From CAIWHR01 sp963713275 (GTDB taxonomy: Bacteria; Pseudomonadota; Gammaproteobacteria; Burkholderiales; Casimicrobiaceae), in assembly GCA_963713275.1 (NCBI GenBank), contig CAVQLG010000006.1, forward strand, positions 1-64,000: a stretch of 64,000 bases of DNA, written 5' to 3'. Position numbers and translations under genes: made by a program. Positions 23,239 to 32,628 of the stretch are shown here, piece by piece. The notes below the pieces were generated by a model. That model saw nothing but the letters and a program-made list of their open reading frames with translations, searched no databases and was not told where the DNA came from. Position 1 is the first letter of the stretch; each line of letters starts with the position of its first letter.

Positions 23239-23568
23239 TCACGCGAACTGCAGCTCGATCTTGCCGACGCGTCGTCGCACCGGGCCGACGACGATCTTGA
23301 CATCGTGGCCTAGCTTCGTCACCAGCTCCAGCAGCTTGGCTTCGCTGACGCCGCGGAATTGCCCGCGCGTGATGCGGGAGACCTTGGACTGGTCAATCCC
23401 CAGCAGCTCGGCCGCGTCCTGTTGGGTCAGTCGGCGCGCCTTGATCGCCCTGGCGATCTCGGCCGCGAGTTGCGATTTGCGCCGCATTTCCGCGGCTTCG
23501 GCATAGCCCAGGTCAGCATAGACGTTTGTGCTGCCTTCTTCGATCGTGATCTCGGTATTGCGGGTCAT
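23239..23568 (-). CDS. XRE-family HTH antitoxin
   Basis: A 109-residue protein with a helix-turn-helix AIKARRLTQQDAAELLGIDQSKVSRITRGQFRGVSEAKLLELVTKLG. This HigA2-like form typically follows a Gp49/RelE-like toxin gene, as here, where its ATG touches the toxin's stop. It would act as antitoxin and repressor. Intact. Confidence 0.82.
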   Translation of the reverse strand: MTRNTEITIEEGSTNVYADLGYAEAAEMRRKSQLAAEIARAIKARRLTQQDAAELLGIDQSKVSRITRGQFRGVSEAKLLELVTKLGHDVKIVVGPVRRRVGKIELQFA

Positions 23569-23957
23569 CAACGTGCTCCTCGTCTCGCCTGCCAGGCCTC
23601 GAAGTCGTGCTTCGCAGCGGTGAGTCTTGCGTGGATCAGGTCCATCTCTTTCTTTGGCGTCTTGATGCCGCTCTTGGACTTCTTCTGGAAGCAATGCAGG
23701 ACATAAACCCATCCGGAGAACTTGACGGTATAGACGGCGCGGTAGGTGTTGCCGCGATCGTCTTCGACGACTTCCAGCACGCCGGCGGAACCGAAGCCCG
23801 TCAAGACCTTGGCCTCCTCGTGTTTACCGCCAGCCTGTGCGAGGTCGATGGCGTGGCCGAACAGATCCTTGACGTCTTCCGGCATGGCATCCAGATCGCG
23901 TTTGGCGGAACCAACCCACTTCAGCGGCTTGCGACTTTGCTTCGACATCGATGCCAT
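23568..23957 (-). CDS. RelE-like (phage Gp49/HigB2-type) toxin
   Basis: A 129-residue toxin: KPLKWVGSAKRDLDAMPEDVKDLFGHAIDLAQ, VLTGFGSAGVLEVVEDDRGNTYRAVYTV, and YVLHCFQKKSKSGIKTPKKEMDLI, a pattern diagnostic of the phage-derived Gp49-like family (HFQKKSKxGxxTP). It forms a toxin-first pair with the HTH protein. An alternative start lies at 23948. Intact. Confidence 0.88.
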   Translation of the reverse strand: MASMSKQSRKPLKWVGSAKRDLDAMPEDVKDLFGHAIDLAQAGGKHEEAKVLTGFGSAGVLEVVEDDRGNTYRAVYTVKFSGWVYVLHCFQKKSKSGIKTPKKEMDLIHARLTAAKHDFEAWQARRGAR

Positions 23958-24649
23958 TATGCCAATCTCGACATACTAGAGTCAATTCGAGGCCGCGATG
24001 CCACCCTTCGCTCTGGTGATCGTCGCGGCATCCCGTGTTCGAGCCGTGCACACGCCTCCCGGTTGCCCACCTCGCAGGCACGCCGAATTGTGACGCCCGT
24101 AAGCTGCCTGAGCCCTGCGGCGGCTCCTGGCCGGGAGCCGAATGCCGGGATCCTACTGCCACTGACCGCTCCAGTATCGAAAGCTGTCGGTCAAGCGGGG
24201 CGATCGCCTTGGATAACGAATGTCCGCTACTGTGTTGTCGGCGGTTCCGGTGACCGGCCGCTTCAAAAACCTCGACGGTCCGGTTGGGGTCGGAAGCAGC
24301 AGGTGACGATCGGCCGCTTCCAGGCAGCGGAAGTGCAGTGACTGCTTTCCCGCGATGAATCCAAAGAAAGGTCGGTCGCGTCACGACCCATCAGCGACGG
24401 TCGCGAGGATCTGAAGCGGTCGTTCGTCGTGCTATCACGCAGTGAAGACTTTCTCGGTTGGGGCGGTAGTCAACGATGGCTTTGAGGTCGTGGTGGTCGG
24501 GGGCCACCGCGTTCAGGCAACGTGTACCAGCCCTGTTTCGGCCACTGCGGTGCGCAGGTAACGACTATGCGACCGCGGGCTTTCTTGGCCGCCCACCCAT
24601 CTTGCCGTTTTCGCGTGAGGCGGCAGCCTTTGCTGGCGACTTGGTGAGT
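23958..24649. other. Stretch without recognisable genes
   Basis: About 690 bp with no supportable gene. Frames on either strand show no domain sequence. The left part (about 24000-24330) carries GC-rich sequence with GGTTGGGGTCGGAAGCAGC near its end, reminiscent of non-coding filler elsewhere in the region (20540-20600). Confidence 0.5.
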
Positions 24650-24788
24650 CCACCGGCCAATACCGCTCGCGCGTGTACTCGGCGTCGACGACGGCGGCGA
24701 TGTCAAGGGCAGCGATGCGCGTGAAGCTGCGCGAGAACGCGGCGTACTCGCCGATGACCCGGCCGCGGAGATCAAATACGTCCAGCAA
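24650..24788 (-). pseudogene. Helicase-like gene, N-terminal remnant
   Basis: Minus-strand frame LDVFDLRGRVIGEYAAFSRSFTRIAALDI then EYTRERYWP resembles the first 45 residues of large DEAD/DEAH helicases of the DUF1998 type (V[FD]xLRxxVVGEYxxFxxSFxxI...RYWPEPLIQ). The rest of the gene is absent. Possible remnant of a defence or DNA-metabolism gene. Confidence 0.45.
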
Positions 24789-24902
24789 AGCGGGCTCCCC
24801 GTAACGATCTATTGGCGTTCGACAACCAACTAATGGTCGCTCGTCTTGGGCCCTGGATCGCTGCCAGCTTGCCCGGTCGCGCGACTTCCATGAAACGCCG
24901 CC

Positions 24903-26144
24903 TCACAGCACCCGCCACCAGGGCACGGCCAACACGTCGGGGGTGAGCCACTCGACCGTGTGCCCGGCGTGCAGCAGGATTCCGGCGCGCGCCTTGCGCC
25001 CATACTCCTGCCGGAAGGTGCGCAGGTGGGAGCAGTCGCCGAGGCGCGGCTTCGAGGTGGCCTTCACCTCGATGGGCAGCAGCTTGCCGCCCGCCTCGAT
25101 GACGAAGTCCACTTCCTCGCCGATCGTGGTGCGCCAGTAGGCGAGTTCCACGCGTTCCACGCGTTCCACGCGCGCATCGCGCCAGGCGGAGAGGTCGTGC
25201 AGTACCAGGTTCTCCAGATGCGCGCCCGCGGGCATCGTGGCGCCGAGGTGCAGGGCGATGCCGGTGTCGCCCCAGAAGACCCTGGGCGACTTGACCAGCC
25301 GCTTGGTGCGGTTCACCGCGTAGGCCGGCAGGCGCACGAGCAGATACGAGGTCTCCAGCAGATTGAGCCAGCGGTGTACCGTCGGCTGCGGCAGGCCGAC
25401 GTCGCGGCCCAGCTCGGTCTGGTTGAGGAGCTGCCCCAACCGCAGGCAGGCAGCCTGCATCAGGCGGCGGAAGTCCGGCAGCGCGCTGATCGAGGCGAGG
25501 TCCTGCAGGTCGCGTTCGAGATAGGTGCGCACATAGCCGTCGAACCAGATGGCGCGGTCGGCCGGCGCCTTGAGTTCCAGCGCCGGCGTGGGAAAGCCGC
25601 CGCGCAGCGCGAGCGCCTGCCAATCTTCCTCGAGGTCGTTCCCGGTCGCCAGCAGGTCGCGCCACTGCGCGTCGGGTGTGGCCAGCAGCTCGTCCCAACG
25701 CCCCGCGCGTGCGAGCCCGAGCTGCTCGCGGCGGGTCATGGGCCAGAGCGTGAGGTAGCTTGCGCGGCCAGCCAGCGACTCCGACACCTGCCGCATCAGG
25801 AGCAGGTTGGTCGAGCCGGTGAGGAGGTACCGCCCGGGCCGGCGGTCGCGGTCGATGGCCCGCTTCACCGCAGTCAGCAGGTCTGGCTCGCGCTGGACCT
25901 CGTCGAGCGTGAGCGGATCGTCGCCTCCCAGCAGGGCCTCGGGGTCGCGGCGCGCCGCATCGCGCACGTCGAAGTCGTCGAGCGAGCGGTAGCGCCGTTC
26001 GCCCGGAACGAGCTTTTCGACCAAGGTGCTCTTGCCGGTCTGCCGCGCGCCGGTGAGCACGACGGCGGGCATCACGCGCAGCCGCGCGGCGAGCGCGTCA
26101 TCCACGAGGCGGGGCAGGGTCTTCACGGCATGGATGATATTCAT
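24903..26144 (-). CDS. AAA_14/DUF4143 ATP-binding protein
   Basis: A 413-residue protein of the widespread ATPase group with N-terminal AAA_14 and C-terminal DUF4143. Walker A is VLTGARQTGKSTLVEKL, Walker B is DPLTLDEVQREPDLL, sensor-like GRYLLTGSTNLLLM follows. The C-terminal part has a winged helix (QTELGRDVGLPQPTVHRWLNLLETSYLLVRLP) and a nuclease-like core FWGDTG...EEVDFVIEAGGKLLPIEVKAT (E-D-x-E-V-K). Function is not established; these genes are common in accessory regions. Intact, with a short VERVERVE repeat. Confidence 0.87.
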   Translation of the reverse strand: MNIIHAVKTLPRLVDDALAARLRVMPAVVLTGARQTGKSTLVEKLVPGERRYRSLDDFDVRDAARRDPEALLGGDDPLTLDEVQREPDLLTAVKRAIDRDRRPGRYLLTGSTNLLLMRQVSESLAGRASYLTLWPMTRREQLGLARAGRWDELLATPDAQWRDLLATGNDLEEDWQALALRGGFPTPALELKAPADRAIWFDGYVRTYLERDLQDLASISALPDFRRLMQAACLRLGQLLNQTELGRDVGLPQPTVHRWLNLLETSYLLVRLPAYAVNRTKRLVKSPRVFWGDTGIALHLGATMPAGAHLENLVLHDLSAWRDARVERVERVELAYWRTTIGEEVDFVIEAGGKLLPIEVKATSKPRLGDCSHLRTFRQEYGRKARAGILLHAGHTVEWLTPDVLAVPWWRVL

Positions 26145-26334
26145 TCATACTGCGGATTGGCAAACCCGGCGCGCCGCTTCTTGGCGGATGCCCCTGACCG
26201 CCGGTGACGACGCAAGGTGGCCCCCGGCTCGAGCACCCTGTTGCGGCTCGAGCGGAAGCAGGCCTCATGCGATAGGCTGCCTTCACTATGCGGGCGAGGT
26301 GCTCGGCTTGTTATAGGCTCGAGGGCGCCTCGGC

Positions 26335-27266
26335 GTGAAACCGAGGCGCGCGGCGCACGACAAGCGGATCTTGAGTACACCTATGAGTACACATTCGCAG
26401 CGACGAATCGGGAGAGGCTTGATTCACAAGGCCCCGCCGCGATTCACGCGCTTCTGCATCAAATGGTTCAAGGGCAAACCGCTGACCGCGATCGACCGTG
26501 ACGCACTCGACGCCCTCGGAAAGAGGAAGGCGGCGACCGGTGTCGGTCCGGCGACGGCAAATCGTCATCTGGCGGCCGTATCGGCGGTCCTCGGCCACGC
26601 ATTCAAGAAGGGATGGCTTCCGATCAAGCCGCCGATTCCGAAACGCCACGAGCCCGAAAAGCGCATCCGCTGGGCGACGCAAGAACAGGCGAGAAAGCTC
26701 ATTTCGGCATTGCCAGGTCATCTTGCGGCCATGGCGTAATTCTCGCTCGCTACCGGGCTGCGGCAGTCCAATGTGACGCACCTCGAATGGTCGCAGGCTG
26801 ATCTCGGGCGGCGCTTCGCCTGGATTCATGCTGCCCAGGCGAAGGGCGCGCGATCTCGCTGTGCCGTTATCCGATGCCGCAGTCGCGGTGTTGCGCCGTC
26901 AACTCGGCGCGCATGCGAAATGGGTGTTCCCGTACCGGGGCGGCGCCATCAAGCAGCCGACGCAAGTTGCATGGCTCGCAGCAGTGAAGGCGGCCGGCCT
27001 GGGCGACTTCCATTGGCACGACCTGCGCCATGCGTGGGCGAGTTGGCATGTGCAGAACGGCACGCCGCTCGCGGTGCTGCAGGATCTCGGCGGCTGGCGC
27101 GACCTGAAGATGGTGCCGCGTTTCGCCCATCTCGCGCCGGGGCATCTCGCGCCGTACGCAGGCAAAGGCGGCCTCGCCAAACCGCCGGCTGTAACAATCG
27201 AACGGGCACAAGACCGGGCGTGCGACGTCCGGATCGCGGGAGATGAAGAGGACGGAATCCTCTTAC
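26335..27266 (+). pseudogene. Tyrosine-type integrase, inactivated
   Basis: Frame 1 holds the core-binding domain (RFTRFCIKWFKGKPLTAIDR, GPATANRHLAAVSAVLGHAFKKGWL) and ends in TAA at 26737. The same frame continues FSLATGLRQSNVTHLEWSQA with the first catalytic Arg. Near 26845 one extra base shifts the frame, which then reads DLAVPLSDAAVAVLRRQLGAH, GDFHWHDLRHAWASWHVQNG (H-x-x-R) and VPRFAHLAPGHLAPYAG. The nucleophilic Tyr of RYxHL is Phe. So a stop, a frameshift and a lost catalytic residue. It ends next to tRNA-His, its integration target. Confidence 0.85.
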
Positions 27267-27273
27267 GAATGAA

Positions 27274-27350
27274 TGGGGTGGCTGATGGGACTCGAACCCA
27301 CGACAACCGGAATCACAATCCGGGACTCTACCCGCTGAGCTACAGCCACC
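27274..27350 (-). tRNA. tRNA-His (GTG)
   Basis: Minus-strand cloverleaf: acceptor GTGGCTG / CAGCCAC with the extra 5' G, D arm AGCTCAGCGGGTAGAGT, anticodon loop TTGTGAT (GTG), T arm GTGGGTTCGAGTCCCAT and encoded CCA. Its 3' half is duplicated at 21709, so the gene is an integration site that was rebuilt by the incoming element. Confidence 0.95.
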
Positions 27351-27427
27351 ATTGAGTCGTCCGTCGCCTGCGAAGCGGACTTTCTGCCCCACGTGGACTT
27401 CGTCGGCGCCGCACGACCTGGCAAATC

Positions 27428-27504
27428 TGGCGCGCCCGACAGGACTCGAACCTGTTACCACCGGCTTAGAAGGCCGGTGCTCTATCCGGATGAGCTACGG
27501 GCGC
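27428..27504 (-). tRNA. tRNA-Arg (TCT)
   Basis: Minus-strand cloverleaf: acceptor GCGCCCG / CGGGCGC, anticodon loop CTTCTAA with TCT, T arm ACAGGTTCGAGTCCTGT, encoded CCA. It lies 77 bp from tRNA-His and marks the start of ordinary chromosome. Confidence 0.95.
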
Positions 27505-27725
27505 CCTGGGGACGTAGGGTTCGCGCCGCCGCATCTCCCGGACCCTAAGTCCGCAGCCGGGCCGCAAGCAGTCGGCGGTGAAACGCGACCCAACCCCCGC
27601 TGGCTTGCCACGCAAGTTTTTGATGATACCACAGCGAGCGCGCCGACTGCGGCGCGCTGCGGGCCCCTCCCTTGGCCCGCGGCCGCCGACCCGTCGGCCG
27701 CGCCGGCAAGCCCTATACTTTGCCG

Positions 27726-29345
27726 GTGCGCACAGGCCTCGGTTCGCTCCTCCATCACTGGCTCGCCGACTCGCCGCTTCGCCATCGGCCCTATCGGCGG
27801 TACTACCTCGGCTCGATCGCCGCTGCGCTCGGTTACACGATGCAGGCGACCGTCGCGGCATGGCTGATGGCGACCATCACGCCGTCGGAACTCGCCGTCG
27901 CGCTGGTGCAGACGGCGAGCACGCTGCCGTCGGTGCTGTTCGGGCTGGTCGCGGGTTCGCTCGCCGACATCGTCGACCGGCGGCGGGTGATCCTGCAGAC
28001 GCAATTCGCGCTCGCCGCGGCAACCGCCGCGCTGGGTGTGGCCGTGCTGCTCGGCGTCGTCAGCCCGGCCGTGCTGCTCGCCACGACCTTCCTCATCGGC
28101 GTCGCATTCGCGTTCTATCTGCCCCCGGCCGGCGCCCTCGTCAACGACCTCGTGACCCGTGCCGAGCTCGCGCGTGCGGTGACTCTGGGGGCGGTTGCGT
28201 TCAATCTGGCCCGTGCCGTCGGGCCGGCGCTGGCCGGCGCGCTGGCCGTCTTGGCGGGATCCGGCAGCACGCTGCTGGTCGCAGCGCTTTGCTTCACCGT
28301 CATGGCGCTGGCGATGCACCGGCAACCCGCGACCCCGCGTCCGCTTCCCGGCATCCCGGAAAAGGTCCTCTCCGGGATCCTCTCCGGCCTGCGATACGCC
28401 CGGCATTCGGCCCCGCTGCGGGCGTACATGATCCGCAATATGAGCTTCTCGATCTGCGCCAGCGCGATCTGGGCGCTGCTCCCGCTGGTCGCCCGCGATC
28501 AGCTGGAGCTGGGCGCCGGCGGCTACGGCACGCTGGTCGCCGCGTTCGGCGTCGGCGCGATCGGCGGCGCGGTGTCGATCCCGGCCCAGCTGCGACGGGT
28601 TTCGCTCAACCGGCTGGTCACCTCGGGCGTGCTGCTCTGCGCCGCGTCGACGCTGCTGCTCGCGCTGACCGCGCTGCTGCCGCTCGCCGTCGTCGCCACC
28701 TGTGGCGCGGGCGCCGCGTGGGTGAGCGTGCTCGCGAGCCTGACCACCGGAACGCAAAGCGCAGCCCCGGCCTGGGTGCGCGCCCGCGCCGTGGCCGTCA
28801 ACATCGTCACCAACCAGGCGAGCCTCGCGCTCGGCAGCATCGTCTGGGGCGCGCTGGCGTCGCTGTCGGGCACTCGAATCGCGCTGATCGGCTCGGCGGC
28901 GGCGATGATCGCGCTGCAGGCGGTCAACCACCGCGTGCGGGTGGCGATGGTCGACGAAGCCGACATCGTCCCCGGCAAGCGCCTGCCCGATCTCGAGATC
29001 CGGGACGAGCCCTTGCCCGACGACGGCCCGGTGCTGATCCAGCTCGACTATCGCGTCGACGCCTCCCGGCGCGCCGGCTTCCTGCACGCAATCCACGCGG
29101 TGGAGCCCGCGCGTCGGCGCAACGGCGCAGTCAGCTGGCGGGTCTTTCGCGACCTGGAGGAAGAGGGGCGCTACGTGGAGCGCTTCATCATCTCGTCGTG
29201 GGCCGAGTACGTGCGGCTGCGCAGCCGGATGACCGCGGCCGACCGCCGGCTGCAGGACGAGGTGGAACGGCATCAGCGGCCCGGGGTGGGCGTGCGCATC
29301 TCCCGCTTCATCGGCCTCGACCAGAGCGAGGCGCCCCGCCGCTAG
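27726..29345 (+). CDS. MFS transporter with C-terminal cytoplasmic domain
   Basis: A 539-residue protein (GTG start; a longer frame from 27672 is possible). The first 420 residues are an MFS_3/EntS-type exporter with about 12 hydrophobic helices; SLADIVDRRRVIL is the loop 2-3 motif. The last 115 residues form a soluble domain (VLIQLDYRVDASRRAGFLHAIHAVEPARRRNGAVSWRVFRD, YVERFIISSWAEYVRL, ISRFIGLD) resembling the antibiotic-biosynthesis monooxygenase fold, an arrangement known in this subfamily. Substrate unknown. Confidence 0.85.
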   Translation: MRTGLGSLLHHWLADSPLRHRPYRRYYLGSIAAALGYTMQATVAAWLMATITPSELAVALVQTASTLPSVLFGLVAGSLADIVDRRRVILQTQFALAAATAALGVAVLLGVVSPAVLLATTFLIGVAFAFYLPPAGALVNDLVTRAELARAVTLGAVAFNLARAVGPALAGALAVLAGSGSTLLVAALCFTVMALAMHRQPATPRPLPGIPEKVLSGILSGLRYARHSAPLRAYMIRNMSFSICASAIWALLPLVARDQLELGAGGYGTLVAAFGVGAIGGAVSIPAQLRRVSLNRLVTSGVLLCAASTLLLALTALLPLAVVATCGAGAAWVSVLASLTTGTQSAAPAWVRARAVAVNIVTNQASLALGSIVWGALASLSGTRIALIGSAAAMIALQAVNHRVRVAMVDEADIVPGKRLPDLEIRDEPLPDDGPVLIQLDYRVDASRRAGFLHAIHAVEPARRRNGAVSWRVFRDLEEEGRYVERFIISSWAEYVRLRSRMTAADRRLQDEVERHQRPGVGVRISRFIGLDQSEAPRR

Positions 29346-29833
29346 CTTGCCGTCGCGCGGGCCGCGAACCGGTCGACGAAAGACGCCACGGCCGCATCGA
29401 GGTTCGCCACGGCCGCGGGGCACGGCGGCGCGCCGAGCTCGAAGCCGTAACCGCGGATCGCGAGGACGTGACAGGGCGGCGGCTCGCGCGCTGCGATCAC
29501 CCGGAACGTCGCGAGCACGGCGGCCGGCGACATCACGTGGGTGGAGAACGTGGCGTCGCGCGCGGGCTTGGCCTCGCGCCACTCGAACGGCGCTGCACAG
29601 GATGCGCTTGCGTCGACGAAGACCACATCCTCCCGGCCGACGAGGTCGAGCGCGTGCTCGGCCTGCAGCTGGAAGTCGGTGATAAGCTCCAGCGTCCCGG
29701 CGCGGATCTGATCCGCGAGCAGAGTCTCGACGCGGGCGACGAAGTCGGGTCCAAGCGCGTCGTCGCCGCGGCTCGGATTGCCGCAGGCGAGCACCAGCAC
29801 CGGCGCCACGCGGCCCGGCGTCTCAATCTTCAC
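29342..29833 (-). CDS. hoxW: Hydrogenase maturation protease
   Basis: A 163-residue endopeptidase of the HyaD/HycI/HoxW family that trims the C-terminus of the [NiFe] large subunit after nickel insertion. It shows VLACGNPSRGDDALGPDFV with the nickel-sensing Asp, VVFVDASAS with the second Asp and FSTHVMSPAAVLA with the His. Its start overlaps the hoxH stop by 11 bp, so it is the last gene of the hox operon. HoxW specificity is inferred from position. Confidence 0.9.
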   Translation of the reverse strand: MKIETPGRVAPVLVLACGNPSRGDDALGPDFVARVETLLADQIRAGTLELITDFQLQAEHALDLVGREDVVFVDASASCAAPFEWREAKPARDATFSTHVMSPAAVLATFRVIAAREPPPCHVLAIRGYGFELGAPPCPAAVANLDAAVASFVDRFAARATAS

Positions 29834-31295
29834 TGCCGCGCGTGAGCTGGTGCACGACCCCGCCGCCCGCGTCGACGAGCTCGACCGAGAGCGGCATCCG
29901 GCCCAGCGCGTGCGTCGCGCACGACAGGCAGGGATCGAAGCAGCGGATCGCCACCTCGATGTGGTTGAGCAGCCCTTCGGTCAGCGTCCGGCCGCTCAGG
30001 TACTTGCGCGCCACCTGCCGGATCGCCTCGTTCATCGCCTGGTTGTTGTGCGTGGTCGCTACGATCAGGTTCGCGCGCACGACCTGGTCGTCGTCGTCGA
30101 CGCGGTAGTGGTGGATGAGCGTGCCGCGAGGCGCCTCGATCATGCCCACGCCGCGCCCGGTCCGCTCGCCCTGCGTGAGGAGCTCGGAGCCGGTGATGTC
30201 CGGATCGTGCAGCAGGTCCTTGATGCCTTCGGCGGCGTGCAGCATCTCGATCATGCGCGCCCAGTGATAGCCCAGCGTCGAGCCGGCGACGCTGCCGCCG
30301 CTGCAGGCCTGGAACGTCTGCCGCTCGCGGTCCGCGAGCGGGGTGGGAACGACGTCGCAGAGGGTCACGCGCGCGAGCGGTCCGACGCGGTACCAGCCCG
30401 CCTCGGGCCCCAGCGAGCGGATGAACGGGAACTTCATGTACGACCAGGGCTTCACGTCCTCGAGCAGATAGTCCCAGTAGGTCGTGTACTCGACGTGGTC
30501 GAACAGCGTGTTGCCGTCCGCGTCGCGCGAGCGCAGGCCGCCATGGAAGAGGTCCATCGCGCCGTCGGCGCGGACGAGGCAGAGGCTGTTGGCGCGGAAG
30601 CGGCCGAACTCGTTGTAGAAGGCGAGGTTCTTCTCGAACAACTCCTGCACGAGCCGCACCGCGTCACGGCTCCACGCGATCATCTGGTAGATGTCCTTGA
30701 GCAGCGCCCTGCGCTCGCCCTCGGCCAGCGATTTGTTGACGCCGCCGGGCACCGACCCCGTCCCGTGCACCCGCTTGCCCGCGGTCAGCCGGATGACCTC
30801 CTGGCCGTACTTGCGCAGCAGCACGCCGCGCCGGGCAATGTCAGGATGCGCCTGCGCCACGCCCACGATGTTGCGCTTCGCGACGTCGCTGTCGAAGCCG
30901 AACAGCAGGTCCGGCGAACACAGGTGGAAGAAGTGCAGGGCGTGCGACTGCAGGATCTGCCCGAAGTGCATCAGCCGGCGGATCTTGTCGGCGGTCGGGG
31001 TCACCTTGCGGGCGCCGATCACCTGGTCCATCGCCTTCGACGCGGCGAGGTGGTGACTGACCGGGCAGATCCCGCACAGCCGCTGCACCATCACCGGAAC
31101 CTCCCAGTAGGGCCGGCCCTGGATGAACTTCTCGAAGCCGCGGAACTCGACGATGTGCAGCCGCACCTGCTGCACCTCGTTGTCGGCGTCGAGCAGCAGC
31201 GTCACCTTGCCGTGGCCTTCGACCCGCGAGAGCGGATCGATCGCGACCCGCCGCAGCCCCTGCGGGTGGGCGGCGGTTTCCAGTTCGAAGCTCAT
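29823..31295 (-). CDS. hoxH: NAD-reducing hydrogenase large subunit HoxH
   Basis: A 490-residue [NiFe] hydrogenase large subunit. The two Cys pairs that bind the Ni-Fe centre are present: RLCGICPVSHH (L1) and DPCLSCATHALG (L2). After L2 a 25-residue tail, MPLSVELVDAGGGVVHQLTR and beyond, would be removed by HoxW. The sequence is of the group 3d cytoplasmic bidirectional type, which couples H2 oxidation to NAD+ reduction with the HoxFU diaphorase and HoxY. Starts at ATG 31295, 53 bp after hoxY. Confidence 0.96.
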   Translation of the reverse strand: MSFELETAAHPQGLRRVAIDPLSRVEGHGKVTLLLDADNEVQQVRLHIVEFRGFEKFIQGRPYWEVPVMVQRLCGICPVSHHLAASKAMDQVIGARKVTPTADKIRRLMHFGQILQSHALHFFHLCSPDLLFGFDSDVAKRNIVGVAQAHPDIARRGVLLRKYGQEVIRLTAGKRVHGTGSVPGGVNKSLAEGERRALLKDIYQMIAWSRDAVRLVQELFEKNLAFYNEFGRFRANSLCLVRADGAMDLFHGGLRSRDADGNTLFDHVEYTTYWDYLLEDVKPWSYMKFPFIRSLGPEAGWYRVGPLARVTLCDVVPTPLADRERQTFQACSGGSVAGSTLGYHWARMIEMLHAAEGIKDLLHDPDITGSELLTQGERTGRGVGMIEAPRGTLIHHYRVDDDDQVVRANLIVATTHNNQAMNEAIRQVARKYLSGRTLTEGLLNHIEVAIRCFDPCLSCATHALGRMPLSVELVDAGGGVVHQLTRGSED

Positions 31296-31347
31296 CGTGG
31301 GGCTCCAGTCTCGCGCTCGCGCGGCAAGGTGCAGCCGCGGCGGGTGT

Positions 31348-31900
31348 TCAGTCGTAACGCATGAGCTCGTGGCCGAGCCGGGGCGTGCGGCCGGCGAGCA
31401 GGTCGGTGAAGAACTTCCAGATCGCGTCCGCGGACGGCGGACAGCCGGGCAGGAAGTAGTCGATCTTCACCACCTCGTGCAGCGGGTGCACTTTGTCGAG
31501 CGGCAGCGGCAGCTCGGGGTCGTTGGGGATGCCGCCGGAGCCCAGGCTCGCCTCGGTCGCGTAGACCTCCTGCAGGCAGTCGCGCAGGTCGAGGTGGTTG
31601 CGTTGCGCCGGCAATCCGCCGTTGAGCGCGCACGCGCCGATCGCGATCAGGATCTTGCAGTTGGCGCGGAACTCGCGCAGCACGTGGACGTTCTCGGCGT
31701 TGCAGATCCCGCCCTCGATGAGGCCGATGTCGCAGCGGCCGCAGCGCTTGATGTCGGTCAGCGGCGAGCGGTCGAACTCGACCAGCTGCGGTGAGCTCGA
31801 ACAGCCGCTCGTCGATGTCCAACAGCGACATGTGGCAGCCGAAGCAGCCAGCCAGCGAGGTCGTCGCGATTCGCAGCTTGGCGGGCTTCGCATCATCCAT
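31348..31900 (-). CDS. hoxY: NAD-reducing hydrogenase small subunit HoxY (single-base insertion)
   Basis: The small subunit carrying the proximal 4Fe-4S cluster. Frame 1 starts MDDAKPAKLRIATTSLAGCFGCHMSLLDIDERLFEL with the CxxC; frame 2 continues QLVEFDRSPLTDIKRCGRCD, IGACALNGGLPAQRN and DYFLPGCPPSADAIWKFFTD, supplying the remaining cysteines. The frames meet near 31800. The span is 553 bp; minus one base it is 184 codons, so one inserted base explains the break. It overlaps hoxU by 8 bp. Confidence 0.85.
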
Positions 31901-32628
31901 GGCGCGCTCCCGGCGGGCGCGGCGCGTCCTCCAGCGCCCGGGCGCTGATCGGCTTCACGTCGTACTTGCGCTTGCCGATCGGCACCGCGAACGCCTGCCG
32001 CTTGTGCAGGATCACGCCGACCGGGACAGACGTGCGCCGCCTTGTCGGCGGCGGCGAGGTTGGTGTCGGCGAGACGCCCCGAGGCCGCGTTGACGATCAG
32101 GTGCTTCGTGATGCCGCGGCCGGAGAGCGCGAACACGTTCTTGCGGTCCACCTCGGCGCTCGCGCGTATGCACAGCTCGCAGAGGATGCAGCGGTCGAAG
32201 TCGAGCAGGATGTCCGGGTGCGACGCGTCGACGGGCCGATTGGGGTAGAGGTGAGGAAAGCGCGGACTCATCACCCCGAGGTCGTAGGCCACCGCCTGCA
32301 GCATGCACTCGCCGCTCGTCTCGCAGGAGGGGCAGAAGTGGTTGCCTTCGACGAACAGCATCTGCACCAGCGTGCGCCGCTGGTCGTTGAGCTCCTGGGT
32401 GTCGCTCGCGACTTCTATTCCCGGCGCGGCGGGCGTCGTGCACGCCGCCATGTGGCGGCCGTCGACCTTCACCGTGCACAGCTTGCAGCTGCCGTGCGGC
32501 TTGAACTCGGGGTGGTAGCACAGGTGCGGTATGTAGCGCCCGGCCGCCAACGCCGCCTGGATGATCGTCTGGCCCGGGCGATACGCAACCTCGCTGCCGT
32601 CGAGCGTGAACGCCATCGGCTGAGTCAT
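31893..32628 (-). CDS. hoxU: NAD-reducing hydrogenase diaphorase subunit HoxU (single-base insertion)
   Basis: The NuoG-like iron-sulfur subunit that links HoxF to HoxY. Frame 1 carries the 2Fe-2S ferredoxin motif (CYHPEFKPHGSCKLCTVKVD), CPSCETSGECMLQ, and CILCELCIRAS up to AAHVCP; an extra G near 32022 (CCCGGTC for CCCGTC) shifts the frame, which then reads VGVILHKRQAFAVPIGKRKY to the stop. The span is 736 bp, one more than 245 codons. The ATG overlaps the hoxF stop (ATGA). Confidence 0.87.

Noticed and set aside
29778..31364. Plus-strand open frame opposite hoxH
   Set aside because: Shadow of hoxH; the hoxH protein has all catalytic motifs and the antisense frame has none.
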